The translations under genes were made by a program, and so were the position numbers. Positions 1 through 6,888 of a DNA stretch of 11,114 bases are shown here, piece by piece. The stretch is from Desulfobulbaceae bacterium (GTDB lineage Bacteria > Desulfobacterota > Desulfobulbia > Desulfobulbales > Desulfobulbaceae). Numbering within the stretch: the first letter of the stretch is position 1; every line of letters starts with the position of its first letter. The notes under the pieces were generated by a model. The model did no database searches, was not told the DNA's origin, and saw only the letters and a list, made by a program, of their open reading frames with translations. The stretch is taken from positions 1 through 11,114 of the forward strand of contig JALSNT010000340.1 in the NCBI GenBank assembly GCA_026986885.1. The letters run 5' to 3'.

Positions 1-1
1 T

Positions 2-1486
2 CCTGCGGAATCTCCCGGTTCCAAGGAACGGGCAAAACTGACCAAAAAATTCGGCGATACCGCTATCCCGGCCATCTACTATGTGGTCACCAACGTACCG
101 AAGCAACTGGCCACGGCTATCGAGGCCGACAAGGGGCAGACCAAAGGTATCTTTGCCTTTCCCCCCTTTAAATACAAGGTCAGGGTCAACAAGTTGAAAA
201 AATGGACGGCAATCAAGGAATCCACCCGCTCCATGCTTGCCCCGATCACCACGGAAAAACAATGGAATTTTCTTATATTCACCCATGAGAAGAAATTCGG
301 CATCAACACCATCTCCAAGGAAAAGGCCATTGGCGGCGGTAATGCCCGTATGATCCTCAGTGACCAGTCAACACAGAAAGAGGCCTGGAACAAAGGGGTT
401 TCCTTAAAGCTGGACAAAGATACCGGCAAATTCTCCGTCACCATGACGCCGTACAAAAATATCGCACCTGATACAACCATGGCCGTTTATGTAAACGGAC
501 AAAAGATCAAGACCTTCACCATTAAAAAATCAGGCTTCTTCTTCAAAACCGGTAACGTCTATATGAATCCCCTGGTTGTTTTCGGGGGCGCTTTTGTCAT
601 CGGCATTCTGTTTGTCATCATGGGGGCCGCCGGTGGTCTCTTCACCGCAGCTTACCAGATTACGGTTATCGGCACCAAAGGTCCAGTCGGTATCAATGCC
701 GGTAATACCATTAAACCCACTAACCTGTTTTTGACGCTTTGTTCACCGCTGACCGGTCTCTTCACTTACATGAAAGAGAAACGATTTGCGACCCCGGTGG
801 CAATTCCCTTTGTTATAGGTATCCTGACCGGTGCCTTTTTCATCGGCCCGCCTCTGTCGGCAAAATATCTGAATCTCGCTGCCTTCAAATTCTACCTCGG
901 CATCATCTGCCTGGTTATCGGCATCAAGCTGTTTATTGAATCCCTGCCCTCGTCCATTGAAAAGAAAAAGGCCATGAAGGCCATTGTCGATAAATTCAAC
1001 GCTGCCGTAAAAGAAGCTAAATCTTCAGGCAAGGCGCTGGAAATGGGTTCCATTGAATTTGAAAAATTCAATTTCATCCAGTTTAACATGAAATTCTGGG
1101 GAGAAACCTTTGTCGCCAAACCACTGATGATGCTGATCGGCGGTCTGGTCATGGGTATCATCGCCTCGTCCTTCGGCGTTGGCGGTGGTTTTATGTTCAT
1201 GCCGTTCATGACCACCATGGTCGGATACCCGATGTATTTAGCCGTGCCGATCGCCCTGTCCGGCGCATTCGCCACCTCGGTGGGAGGTATTGCCAAATAT
1301 ATCCTGGGCGGCTACCAGCCGGACTGGATCATGGCTGCCTTGATTGCCGCCGGCGCCATGTGCGGCGGTGTCATCGGCCCGAAAATTCAGAAAAAACTGC
1401 CGGAAATCTTCCTGAAAAGGATGCTGGCAGGGGCCCTGATCCTCATCTGCCTGAAATACACCGGCCTGCTCTGGTTCATGCGGTAA
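2..1486 (+). CDS. TauE/SafE (TSUP) family membrane transporter, 5'-truncated by window edge
   Basis: The frame is open from base 2 to the TAA at 1484-1486, giving 494 visible residues. No stop precedes the first possible start (GTG at 83), so the true start is probably upstream. The C-terminal ~300 residues are a polytopic membrane domain with about eight hydrophobic segments, beginning near visible residues 189-211. It has two glycine-rich repeat signatures, GAAGG (about 208-212) and GVGGG (about 392-396), one in each half, as in the TauE/SafE sulfite/organosulfonate exporter family. A charged loop of about 60 residues separates the halves. The first ~180 visible residues are hydrophilic and resemble no domain I recognise; most TauE proteins are about 250 residues and lack this part. 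Family members move anions such as sulfite, sulfoacetate or thiosulfate across the inner membrane. The substrate here is unknown. The gene ends at a strong hairpin terminator. The family call is firm; the function is inferred. Confidence 0.85.
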   Translation, partial: PAESPGSKERAKLTKKFGDTAIPAIYYVVTNVPKQLATAIEADKGQTKGIFAFPPFKYKVRVNKLKKWTAIKESTRSMLAPITTEKQWNFLIFTHEKKFGINTISKEKAIGGGNARMILSDQSTQKEAWNKGVSLKLDKDTGKFSVTMTPYKNIAPDTTMAVYVNGQKIKTFTIKKSGFFFKTGNVYMNPLVVFGGAFVIGILFVIMGAAGGLFTAAYQITVIGTKGPVGINAGNTIKPTNLFLTLCSPLTGLFTYMKEKRFATPVAIPFVIGILTGAFFIGPPLSAKYLNLAAFKFYLGIICLVIGIKLFIESLPSSIEKKKAMKAIVDKFNAAVKEAKSSGKALEMGSIEFEKFNFIQFNMKFWGETFVAKPLMMLIGGLVMGIIASSFGVGGGFMFMPFMTTMVGYPMYLAVPIALSGAFATSVGGIAKYILGGYQPDWIMAALIAAGAMCGGVIGPKIQKKLPEIFLKRMLAGALILICLKYTGLLWFMR

Positions 1487-1513
1487 ATTCATCCCTGCAA
1501 CCCGGAAAAGCCT

Positions 1514-1559
1514 AAAAAAAAATGGGCGGCATGAACTTTAGTTCATGCCGCCCATTTTT
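1514..1559. terminator. Bidirectional rho-independent terminator
   Basis: A perfect 19-bp inverted repeat (1518-1536 with 1541-1559) encloses a 4-base loop, TTTA. The stem core is GC-rich (GGGCGGCATG). A run of nine A at 1514-1522 gives a strong U-tract on the minus-strand transcript, and five T at 1555-1559 serve the plus strand. It sits 32 bp after the transporter stop and about 47 bp after the kinase stop, so it can end both convergent transcripts. The longer U-tract suggests it is stronger for the leftward polysaccharide operon. Confidence 0.93.
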
Positions 1560-1605
1560 CATGATTTTCAATGCAATTTTTTAAAAACCTCCTCCTGCCC
1601 CCCTC

Positions 1606-2457
1606 TCAGGATGTCTCTTCATAGGCATAATATTCATAAGATCCGAACAGCTTGGTATCCATGATGTTCGTCTCAAAGGCATTAAAAACAACCCCGACAA
1701 TTCGGTCGGCTCCGATTAATTCCACAAGTTTCAGCAAATGCTCCCGTCTACTGCCGCCCCAGCGCACGACAAGAATGACACCATCCACCTGCCTGGCAAG
1801 AACGGCCGTCTCGGAGGCTGCCTGCAGCGGCGGACTGTCCAAAAGAATAATCCGATCATCATAACGGCTTTCCAGCTCGTCCACCAGACGGGTCATATTT
1901 CCTGAAGCAAGGAGTTCCGCAGGATTCACCGGCGGCGGTCCAGCGGGTAATAAAGACAGCGTATTCACCCCGGCGGCAATAATCATGGAAGCCAAGTCAT
2001 CACCATCACGTAAAAAATTGGCAAGACCGCTGTCGGGTGACAGGCCAAACAATTTATGGAGGGCCGGTTTTCGTAAATCACAATCAACCATTAAACAGTA
2101 TTGATCGATGCCCTGAGCCAGCGCAACACCAAGATTTGCGCAGACAAACGTCTTGCCCTCACCGGGAACAGCACTGGTAATAAGTAAACTCTTAGGCACT
2201 ACCCCGGTTGCGGGATGGAGAATCCTTGAGCGCAGGGTACGAAAACTCTCCGCAGCAGGACCGGTCATCGTCGTAGCCTGGCTCAGCCGCTTATCCCAGG
2301 AACCAGATGAATATTGTCTAGCTGTTTTTCGAAGAGGGCCGACCACCGACCGGCGAACCGGCTTGTCTTCAACCGCCCGGGTTTCCGGCGACTGTTCACC
2401 GATAGCTGATTGAGTAGAATGACTTGCCTTATCCAGGGCCTTGGAAAACTTTCCCAC
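1606..2457 (-). CDS. CpsD/CapB-type bacterial tyrosine autokinase (polysaccharide regulation)
   Basis: This 283-residue protein is a cytoplasmic P-loop BY-kinase. The visible motifs are SFRTLRSRI at 71-79, Walker A SAVPGEGKT at 95-103 (Lys102), Walker A' LMVDCDLRKP at 122-131 (Asp125, Asp127), Walker B IILLDSPP at 203-210 (Asp207), and a C-terminal tyrosine cluster (Tyr274, 276, 277, 279) for autophosphorylation in trans. The N-terminus MGKFSKALDKA is typical of exopolysaccharide kinases of this type, including those of XrtA/PEP-CTERM loci. In the family, cycles of phosphorylation regulate polymer length and export through the Wzz-like membrane partner, here two genes upstream. The start is GTG at 2457, with a strong GGAGG six bases before it. 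It shares one base with the TAG stop of the ATPase gene (TAGTG), which implies translational coupling. All catalytic motifs are intact. The polymer involved cannot be told from this window. Confidence 0.92.
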   Translation of the reverse strand: MGKFSKALDKASHSTQSAIGEQSPETRAVEDKPVRRSVVGPLRKTARQYSSGSWDKRLSQATTMTGPAAESFRTLRSRILHPATGVVPKSLLITSAVPGEGKTFVCANLGVALAQGIDQYCLMVDCDLRKPALHKLFGLSPDSGLANFLRDGDDLASMIIAAGVNTLSLLPAGPPPVNPAELLASGNMTRLVDELESRYDDRIILLDSPPLQAASETAVLARQVDGVILVVRWGGSRREHLLKLVELIGADRIVGVVFNAFETNIMDTKLFGSYEYYAYEETS

Positions 2458-3470
2458 TATTTTCCTCCACTGTTAATCAGTTGATGCAGGTATTGCAGCC
2501 ACTCAGCCGGCAGTAAGGCACCAAGAGGAGAGTAGGCCCGGGTCCAGGGCAATACCTCCAACAATAACAGGACCAAAAGGACACCAACAAGAAGGCCGCC
2601 GGCCAGATACAAATTCTTTTTTTGTCCGGCGAATGGTTCCGTTTTCGCAAGTAAATCCGTGGCGTCCGTCGGCAGTTGCAGTTCCTGCACACATTCCCCT
2701 ATGACATCTGCGTCAATAACCGGTTTGTCATTGGCAAAGCCGGTCAACAGAGCATGGTCACAGATAATGTTAATAAGCCGGGGCGTTCCCTCGCTCACTG
2801 CGTGGATAAGGGTCAGGGCGTCTTCGGTAAAGATATCCAGATTTCTGGCCCCTGCCATCCGCAACCTGAAAATAATATATTGAACGGTAATATCCCGGGT
2901 AAAACGTTCAAGATGAAAGCGAATACCGATTCGCTGCTGCAGAGGTAAAAGTCGTTCATCTTTGAGATGGGCATCAAGTTCTGGTTGACCAACGAGAAAA
3001 ATCGAAAAAACGTCGCCGCCGGTGGGATCATGATTAGAGAGAAGTCGAATCTCTTCCATCTGGGCAACGGGAATGACATGGGCTTCATCAATAATCAACA
3101 GAACCCGTTCTTTTTTTCTGCCGCATTCCTTAAAAAACCTGGCCAGTTCAATCAGAAAAAGGGCCTTATTTCCATCCCATTGCAAATTATATGCATGGGC
3201 CAGATAGGAAAAAAATTCGTCGCGACTCAACCTTGGATTGTTGAGAAGACAGGTGTGAACATTGCCTTCAAGTGAGCGGACAAGGGTCTGTAACAAGGTC
3301 GTTTTACCGGTACCGACAGCTCCGGTCAGTACCAGAAAACCTTTTTTGCCGACGACTCCATATTCCAGGACCGCCAATCCTTCTTTGTGGGTCCAGCTCA
3401 TGAAAACCCGCTCAGGATCCGGGCTCAGATCAAAAGGTGCCCGGGTGAAACCGTAAAATCTTTTATACAT
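2457..3470 (-). CDS. ExeA-like AAA ATPase with C-terminal membrane helix, exopolysaccharide-locus type
   Basis: This 337-residue protein opens with MYKRFYGFTRAPFDLSPDP, typical of the ExeA/GspA-like AAA family, which includes the ATPase found in XrtA/PEP-CTERM polysaccharide loci. Walker A GAVGTGKTT lies at 50-58 and Walker B VLLIIDEAH at 123-131. VGQPEL at 160-165, QQRIGIRFHL around 178-187 and GTPRLINIICDHAL around 228-241 match the sensor and arginine-rich regions of the family. After the AAA module, residues 287-308 form one strongly hydrophobic helix followed by about 29 residues, so the protein is probably anchored with a short extracytoplasmic tail. No peptidoglycan-binding domain is visible, unlike ExeA itself. 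It lies between the chain-length gene (47-bp gap) and the kinase gene (1-base overlap). The role is inferred: an ATP-driven partner of the export or length-control complex. The start is ATG at 3470, with a weak AAAAGAG upstream. Confidence 0.85.
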   Translation of the reverse strand: MYKRFYGFTRAPFDLSPDPERVFMSWTHKEGLAVLEYGVVGKKGFLVLTGAVGTGKTTLLQTLVRSLEGNVHTCLLNNPRLSRDEFFSYLAHAYNLQWDGNKALFLIELARFFKECGRKKERVLLIIDEAHVIPVAQMEEIRLLSNHDPTGGDVFSIFLVGQPELDAHLKDERLLPLQQRIGIRFHLERFTRDITVQYIIFRLRMAGARNLDIFTEDALTLIHAVSEGTPRLINIICDHALLTGFANDKPVIDADVIGECVQELQLPTDATDLLAKTEPFAGQKKNLYLAGGLLVGVLLVLLLLEVLPWTRAYSPLGALLPAEWLQYLHQLINSGGK

Positions 3471-3517
3471 TCGCGAACAACTCTTTTAAATTGTGGGAAA
3501 AAATATAGCGTTTCCTG

Positions 3518-5092
3518 TTAAACAATAATCTTACCCTGAAAATAAAGATACACCATGGCCCCTATCAAGAGGAGGGTGTACAGAAAAAAAAGAATCCCGG
3601 AAAGCAAGGTTCGAAAACGTTTTTTCTTTGTCTCCTCATCTATTTCAATATAAGGAACCGCACTGATTACCTTCACCCCGAGCGTGGATTCAATTTCACC
3701 TACATCTTTAAAGGAGGTGTCCAGAAAGTCGAAGACCAGGGTCAAACCAACGCCAAGGCCACCGCCGGCGCCCAGGGCCAGGAGCAGCATTTTCTTAAAA
3801 TCCGGTTTGAATGGTTTATCGGGAAAACGGGCAGGATCGATTATCTTAAACTTACTGCCCTTTTGTTTGCGCTCAAGGTGTTCAACTGAGGCCGCCTGCA
3901 GATTTTGCGATACTAAATAATCATAATTACGGCGCAGTTCATTATAATCCCTGGTCAGGGCATTCCATTGCGCTTCGCGAACAGGCGTTGCCTCAACATA
4001 TTTCTCATATTGTTTGATGCTTGCCAGCACCTTTTTTTGATCGTTTTTCAACTTCTTGATATTCAAATCGATTCCTCTGATTTGAAACTTCAACTGCTGA
4101 ATTTCCGGATCCAGGGGAACACGGGCAACCTTATCGTTCATTGCCTTACCGGAATCGGGATTGGCACGCAGCTCAGCCTCCAGCCTGGAGATCATCTGCC
4201 GAGTGCGGCGTACTTCGGGATGTTTCTCCGTATATTTTCCGCGTAATGACGCCAGATACTGTTTGAGGCGCTGTAATCGTTCATATTTTCCCATGGGCTG
4301 GTCAGTCGGCCTGTTGCCTGGCCCGGACGGTTGATTACCGGCCAGGGCACTGCCCAATCGTTTACGCAGAGATATCTGTTCCTGGGCCATCACCCGGGTA
4401 CGCTCCAGATCCTGTATGGAATCCTGAATCCCTTGATACTGCGTATGCAACGAAGTGAGGCGGGCCAGGTTATCGGCACGCTGTTCAGGCATTTCATTGT
4501 AGTGCTTTAATTTAAAATCACGCATGGCCTGTTCTTTTTTATCAAGAACGGCTTTGGCCATGGTCAACTCATCCTTTGTATATTTAGAGGTCTCTGTCGC
4601 CCGCTCCTCACGGTATTTTAAATTCTCTTCGATAAACTTTGCGGCCAGTCCATTGGTCACCTTAAGGACCTTATCCTGTCTGGTTCCCTGAAAAGTCACC
4701 GAAAAAGTATCCCCACGCGAAGACGGAGTCACCTTGATATTTTTCCGCATTAACTCAATGACATCTTCTATGGGCAACTTTTTTCTGGCCTCCGGATAGA
4801 GATCAAACTGTTTGATGAATTCTTCCAGATTATTTCTGCTCATCACCAGCTCACTGAGCGTACTGACGATTTCCCGTAGTCGCTGGCCCTGGCGCTCGGG
4901 TGCCATGCGACCGGGATTTATCTGCTGCTTTTCATAGCTGAGCAGGGCTGTGCAGTGATATAGTTTCGGCAGCATGAGATATATGCCAAGGCCGATGGTC
5001 AACGCAGCCAGAATACATGCCGTGATCAGCTGCCAGCGTTGAGCCAGAAGATCAATATATTTTTTTACCTGTTGACGCTGCTGATTTTCCAT
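3518..5092 (-). CDS. Wzz/GumC-type polysaccharide chain-length determinant
   Basis: This 524-residue inner-membrane protein has a hydrophobic segment at about 20-41. A long periplasmic region rich in charged heptads follows (coiled coil roughly 160-240, 270-310 and 330-400). Next come the proline-rich stretch DPARFPDKPFKPD at 419-431 and a second membrane helix at about 433-456. This is the layout of Wzz/GumC co-polymerases. The following cytoplasmic segment (FKDVGEIESTLGVKVISAVP, 461-480) matches the linker that in fused Wzc proteins leads into the kinase domain. Here no kinase follows; a third hydrophobic segment lies at about 497-517 near the C-terminus. This three-helix form resembles the chain-length proteins of XrtA/PEP-CTERM polysaccharide loci. 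The separate kinase two genes downstream is the likely cytoplasmic partner. The start ATG at 5092 lacks an obvious Shine-Dalgarno sequence. It is the first gene of the operon. Confidence 0.9.
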   Translation of the reverse strand: MENQQRQQVKKYIDLLAQRWQLITACILAALTIGLGIYLMLPKLYHCTALLSYEKQQINPGRMAPERQGQRLREIVSTLSELVMSRNNLEEFIKQFDLYPEARKKLPIEDVIELMRKNIKVTPSSRGDTFSVTFQGTRQDKVLKVTNGLAAKFIEENLKYREERATETSKYTKDELTMAKAVLDKKEQAMRDFKLKHYNEMPEQRADNLARLTSLHTQYQGIQDSIQDLERTRVMAQEQISLRKRLGSALAGNQPSGPGNRPTDQPMGKYERLQRLKQYLASLRGKYTEKHPEVRRTRQMISRLEAELRANPDSGKAMNDKVARVPLDPEIQQLKFQIRGIDLNIKKLKNDQKKVLASIKQYEKYVEATPVREAQWNALTRDYNELRRNYDYLVSQNLQAASVEHLERKQKGSKFKIIDPARFPDKPFKPDFKKMLLLALGAGGGLGVGLTLVFDFLDTSFKDVGEIESTLGVKVISAVPYIEIDEETKKKRFRTLLSGILFFLYTLLLIGAMVYLYFQGKIIV

Positions 5093-5121
5093 GATCTATA
5101 CTGCTATGGTATTAAATACTG

Positions 5122-5151
5122 TATATATATTGTTTAATAATAACGGACCAA
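5122..5151 (-). promoter_or_regulatory. Candidate promoter for the polysaccharide operon
   Basis: On the minus strand, TTGGTC (5151-5146) and TATATA (5127-5122) are separated by 18 bases. This would start transcription near 5115, about 23 bases before the chain-length ATG. The 92-bp divergent gap (5093-5184) is AT-rich. It also holds an 11-base palindrome GTATTAAATAC (5109-5119) downstream of the -10 box, which could be an operator or chance. This is a sequence match only. Confidence 0.35.
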
Positions 5152-5184
5152 AAAAAGTTACAACTTACTCAAACCTGACCTGCA

Positions 5185-5880
5185 GTGAATACCTCAAAAA
5201 ATCAGCCGTCGGCAACATGTGTAATCGGAGATATTCATGGTTGCCTCTCCTCCCTGACCAGCCTCCTGCACAAGGTCATCGACCGGGTGGACACGCTCAT
5301 CTTTTTAGGAGACTATGTTGACCGCGGCCCCCAGTCTCGTCAGGTTGTCGAAACCTTGCTGCAACTGAAGCTAAACCCGACTCTCCAGGTCATTTTTCTG
5401 AAGGGTAACCACGAGCTGATGTTTTATAATTATCTCGCCGGAATTGATCGTTCAATGTTTCTCCGAGTCGGCGGTCTGCAGACGCTGGAGAGTTATGGAA
5501 TTTCTCCGGAGGACGAAGATGACCTCTTTGACCGGCTCCCCGCCGACCACAGAGCCTTTTTTGATTCTCTGGTCCTTTATCACGAGGATCAAGAGCATAT
5601 TTACGTGCACGCCGGGCTGCAGCCGGGAAAACATCTCAGCCGCCAGACAGCGGCTTGGTGTCTCTGGGTTCGGGACCGTTTTATCCGCTCTTCTGCAAAC
5701 TTCGGCAAACAGGTAATCTTTGGACATACTGTCTTCCCGAATCCTCTGGTGGAAGCCAATAAAATCGGTATTGATACCGGCGCCGTCTATGGCGGGAAGC
5801 TTACAGCTCTCCTGCTGCCGGAGATGGAATTCATCCAGGTGGAGGGTGAGCAAAAATATCCTTTTCCCGGTATCCTGTAA
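5185..5880 (+). CDS. PPP-family metallophosphatase (PrpA/ApaH-like serine/threonine protein phosphatase)
   Basis: This 231-residue soluble protein carries the full PPP signature: GDIHG at 15-19, GDYVDRG at 42-48, GNHE at 74-77, VHAG at 141-144 (His142) and GHT at 180-182 (His181). These residues bind two metal ions and the phosphate. The C-terminal IDTGAVYGGKLTAL (196-209) is also conserved in bacterial PrpA/PrpE-like enzymes. Family members remove phosphate from Ser/Thr, sometimes Tyr, or hydrolyse Ap4A; length and motifs favour the protein-phosphatase-like branch. GTG at 5185 is the chosen start: an in-frame TGA at 5176-5178 bars any longer form, and no ATG lies before the first metal motif. 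No good Shine-Dalgarno is seen. It is divergent from the tyrosine-kinase operon and converges with epmA. Whether it acts on the kinase or its targets is unproven. Confidence 0.88.
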   Translation: MNTSKNQPSATCVIGDIHGCLSSLTSLLHKVIDRVDTLIFLGDYVDRGPQSRQVVETLLQLKLNPTLQVIFLKGNHELMFYNYLAGIDRSMFLRVGGLQTLESYGISPEDEDDLFDRLPADHRAFFDSLVLYHEDQEHIYVHAGLQPGKHLSRQTAAWCLWVRDRFIRSSANFGKQVIFGHTVFPNPLVEANKIGIDTGAVYGGKLTALLLPEMEFIQVEGEQKYPFPGIL

Positions 5881-5935
5881 CAACAGAATATAACATCAAA
5901 AGATAAAAGACAAATAATGAATTAGTAAAAAACTG

Positions 5936-6847
5936 TTATTCTTCGGCAAAGGGCAGGACATCAGCCAGCCGATCTGCCTGCAGAAAAAGCATGAGCAAGC
6001 GATCAACGCCAAGGGCAATTCCTGCAGCATCTGATACCTGTGCCAGGTCCCGCAAAAATAATTCCGGCATTTCCCCTTTCCTGCCCTGACGCTGCATCCC
6101 GGCAAGTTCATGCAAAAACCGTTTCCGTTGTTGTTCCGGGTCAACCAGTTCGGAAAAACCATTGGCCAGCTCTATCCCGCAGCAATACAACTCAAAACGC
6201 TCGGCCAGATGCGGAGCAGCTGATTTTTTCCGAGCCAGGGAAGCTAACTGCACAGGATAATCGTAGAGAAACAATGGGCGTTCCCATCCCAGATGCGGCT
6301 CAATTTCCGTCACCAGCAGCTCGTCAAAACATTCATCTTTCAGGGCCTGGACGGGTGTTGTCCCGGTAAAAGCGGCAAAGGCCTCTTCTACACTCATACG
6401 CTGCCAGGGAACGCTAAAAAAAATCTTCCGGCCGTGGTAGAGCAGCGTGTCACCGTTTACTATCCCCGGCAACTCCCGGCAGACAGAGGCAAGCGTCCGG
6501 ACAAGCTCTTCACATTCCCGCATTAAATCCTGATAATCCCAGCCGACGTGATACCATTCGAGCAGGGTAAATTCCGAGGCATGCAGGCGACCGCTTTCTT
6601 CCCTGCGAAAGCAGTGACATACCTGAAAAATTCTGGACACGCCCCGGGCCAGCAGACGCTTCATGGATAATTCGGGAGATGTCTGCAACCACCAGTTCTC
6701 ACTGGCATAGGGAAAAATTTCCGCTTCAGGGAGGAAAACCGGCAGCCGGATGGGGGTATCGACCTCAATGTAATCCCGTTTGCGGAAAAAGAGCCGCAGC
6801 GACTGGATAAAGTCACTGCGCTGTTTGAGTCCTGCGGGCGAGAGCAT
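5936..6847 (-). CDS. epmA: Elongation factor P--(R)-beta-lysine ligase EpmA
   Basis: This 303-residue protein resembles the catalytic core of class II lysyl-tRNA synthetase but lacks the N-terminal anticodon-binding domain. EpmA activates (R)-beta-lysine with ATP and attaches it to a lysine of EF-P. Visible motifs are EVDTP at 28-32 (motif 1), TSPELSMKRLL at 56-66, FRREESGRLHASEFTLLEWY at 80-99 (motif 2), GIELANGFSEL at 224-234, and GIALGVDRLLML at 276-287 (motif 3). The alanine at 278 in motif 3, where LysRS has glycine, is the known hallmark of EpmA specificity, so a truncated lysyl-tRNA synthetase is unlikely. An in-frame TGA four codons upstream fixes the ATG at 6847 as the earliest start; no clear ribosome site is seen. 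It lies 41 bp after efp, its substrate gene, on the same strand. It is slightly shorter than the roughly 325-residue E. coli enzyme. Confidence 0.93.
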   Translation of the reverse strand: MLSPAGLKQRSDFIQSLRLFFRKRDYIEVDTPIRLPVFLPEAEIFPYASENWWLQTSPELSMKRLLARGVSRIFQVCHCFRREESGRLHASEFTLLEWYHVGWDYQDLMRECEELVRTLASVCRELPGIVNGDTLLYHGRKIFFSVPWQRMSVEEAFAAFTGTTPVQALKDECFDELLVTEIEPHLGWERPLFLYDYPVQLASLARKKSAAPHLAERFELYCCGIELANGFSELVDPEQQRKRFLHELAGMQRQGRKGEMPELFLRDLAQVSDAAGIALGVDRLLMLFLQADRLADVLPFAEE

Positions 6848-6888
6848 ACTGAATGGTCAAGCAAGGGCAATGCACAGGTGACCCTGCT

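Noticed and set aside
3262..3456. Plus-strand frames antisense to the ATPase and chain-length genes.
   Set aside because: The opposite strand carries intact Walker motifs and family-length proteins; the antisense frames have no start signals or recognisable domains.
5185..5880. Annotation as ApaH (symmetrical Ap4A hydrolase).
   Set aside because: At 231 residues it is shorter than ApaH (about 280), and its C-terminal IDTGAVYGGKLTAL pattern also occurs in PrpA-like protein phosphatases; the specific ApaH call is not supported.
5886..5941. Inverted repeat AGAATATAACA with TGTTATTCT between the phosphatase and epmA stops, as a terminator.
   Set aside because: The arms pair only with a bulge, the loop is about 38 bases, there is no GC core and no clean U-tract. 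No terminator can be supported there.
5936..6847. A truncated lysyl-tRNA synthetase (lysS) pseudogene.
   Set aside because: The motif 3 glycine is replaced by the alanine typical of EpmA, the length fits EpmA, all three class II motifs are intact and efp is adjacent.
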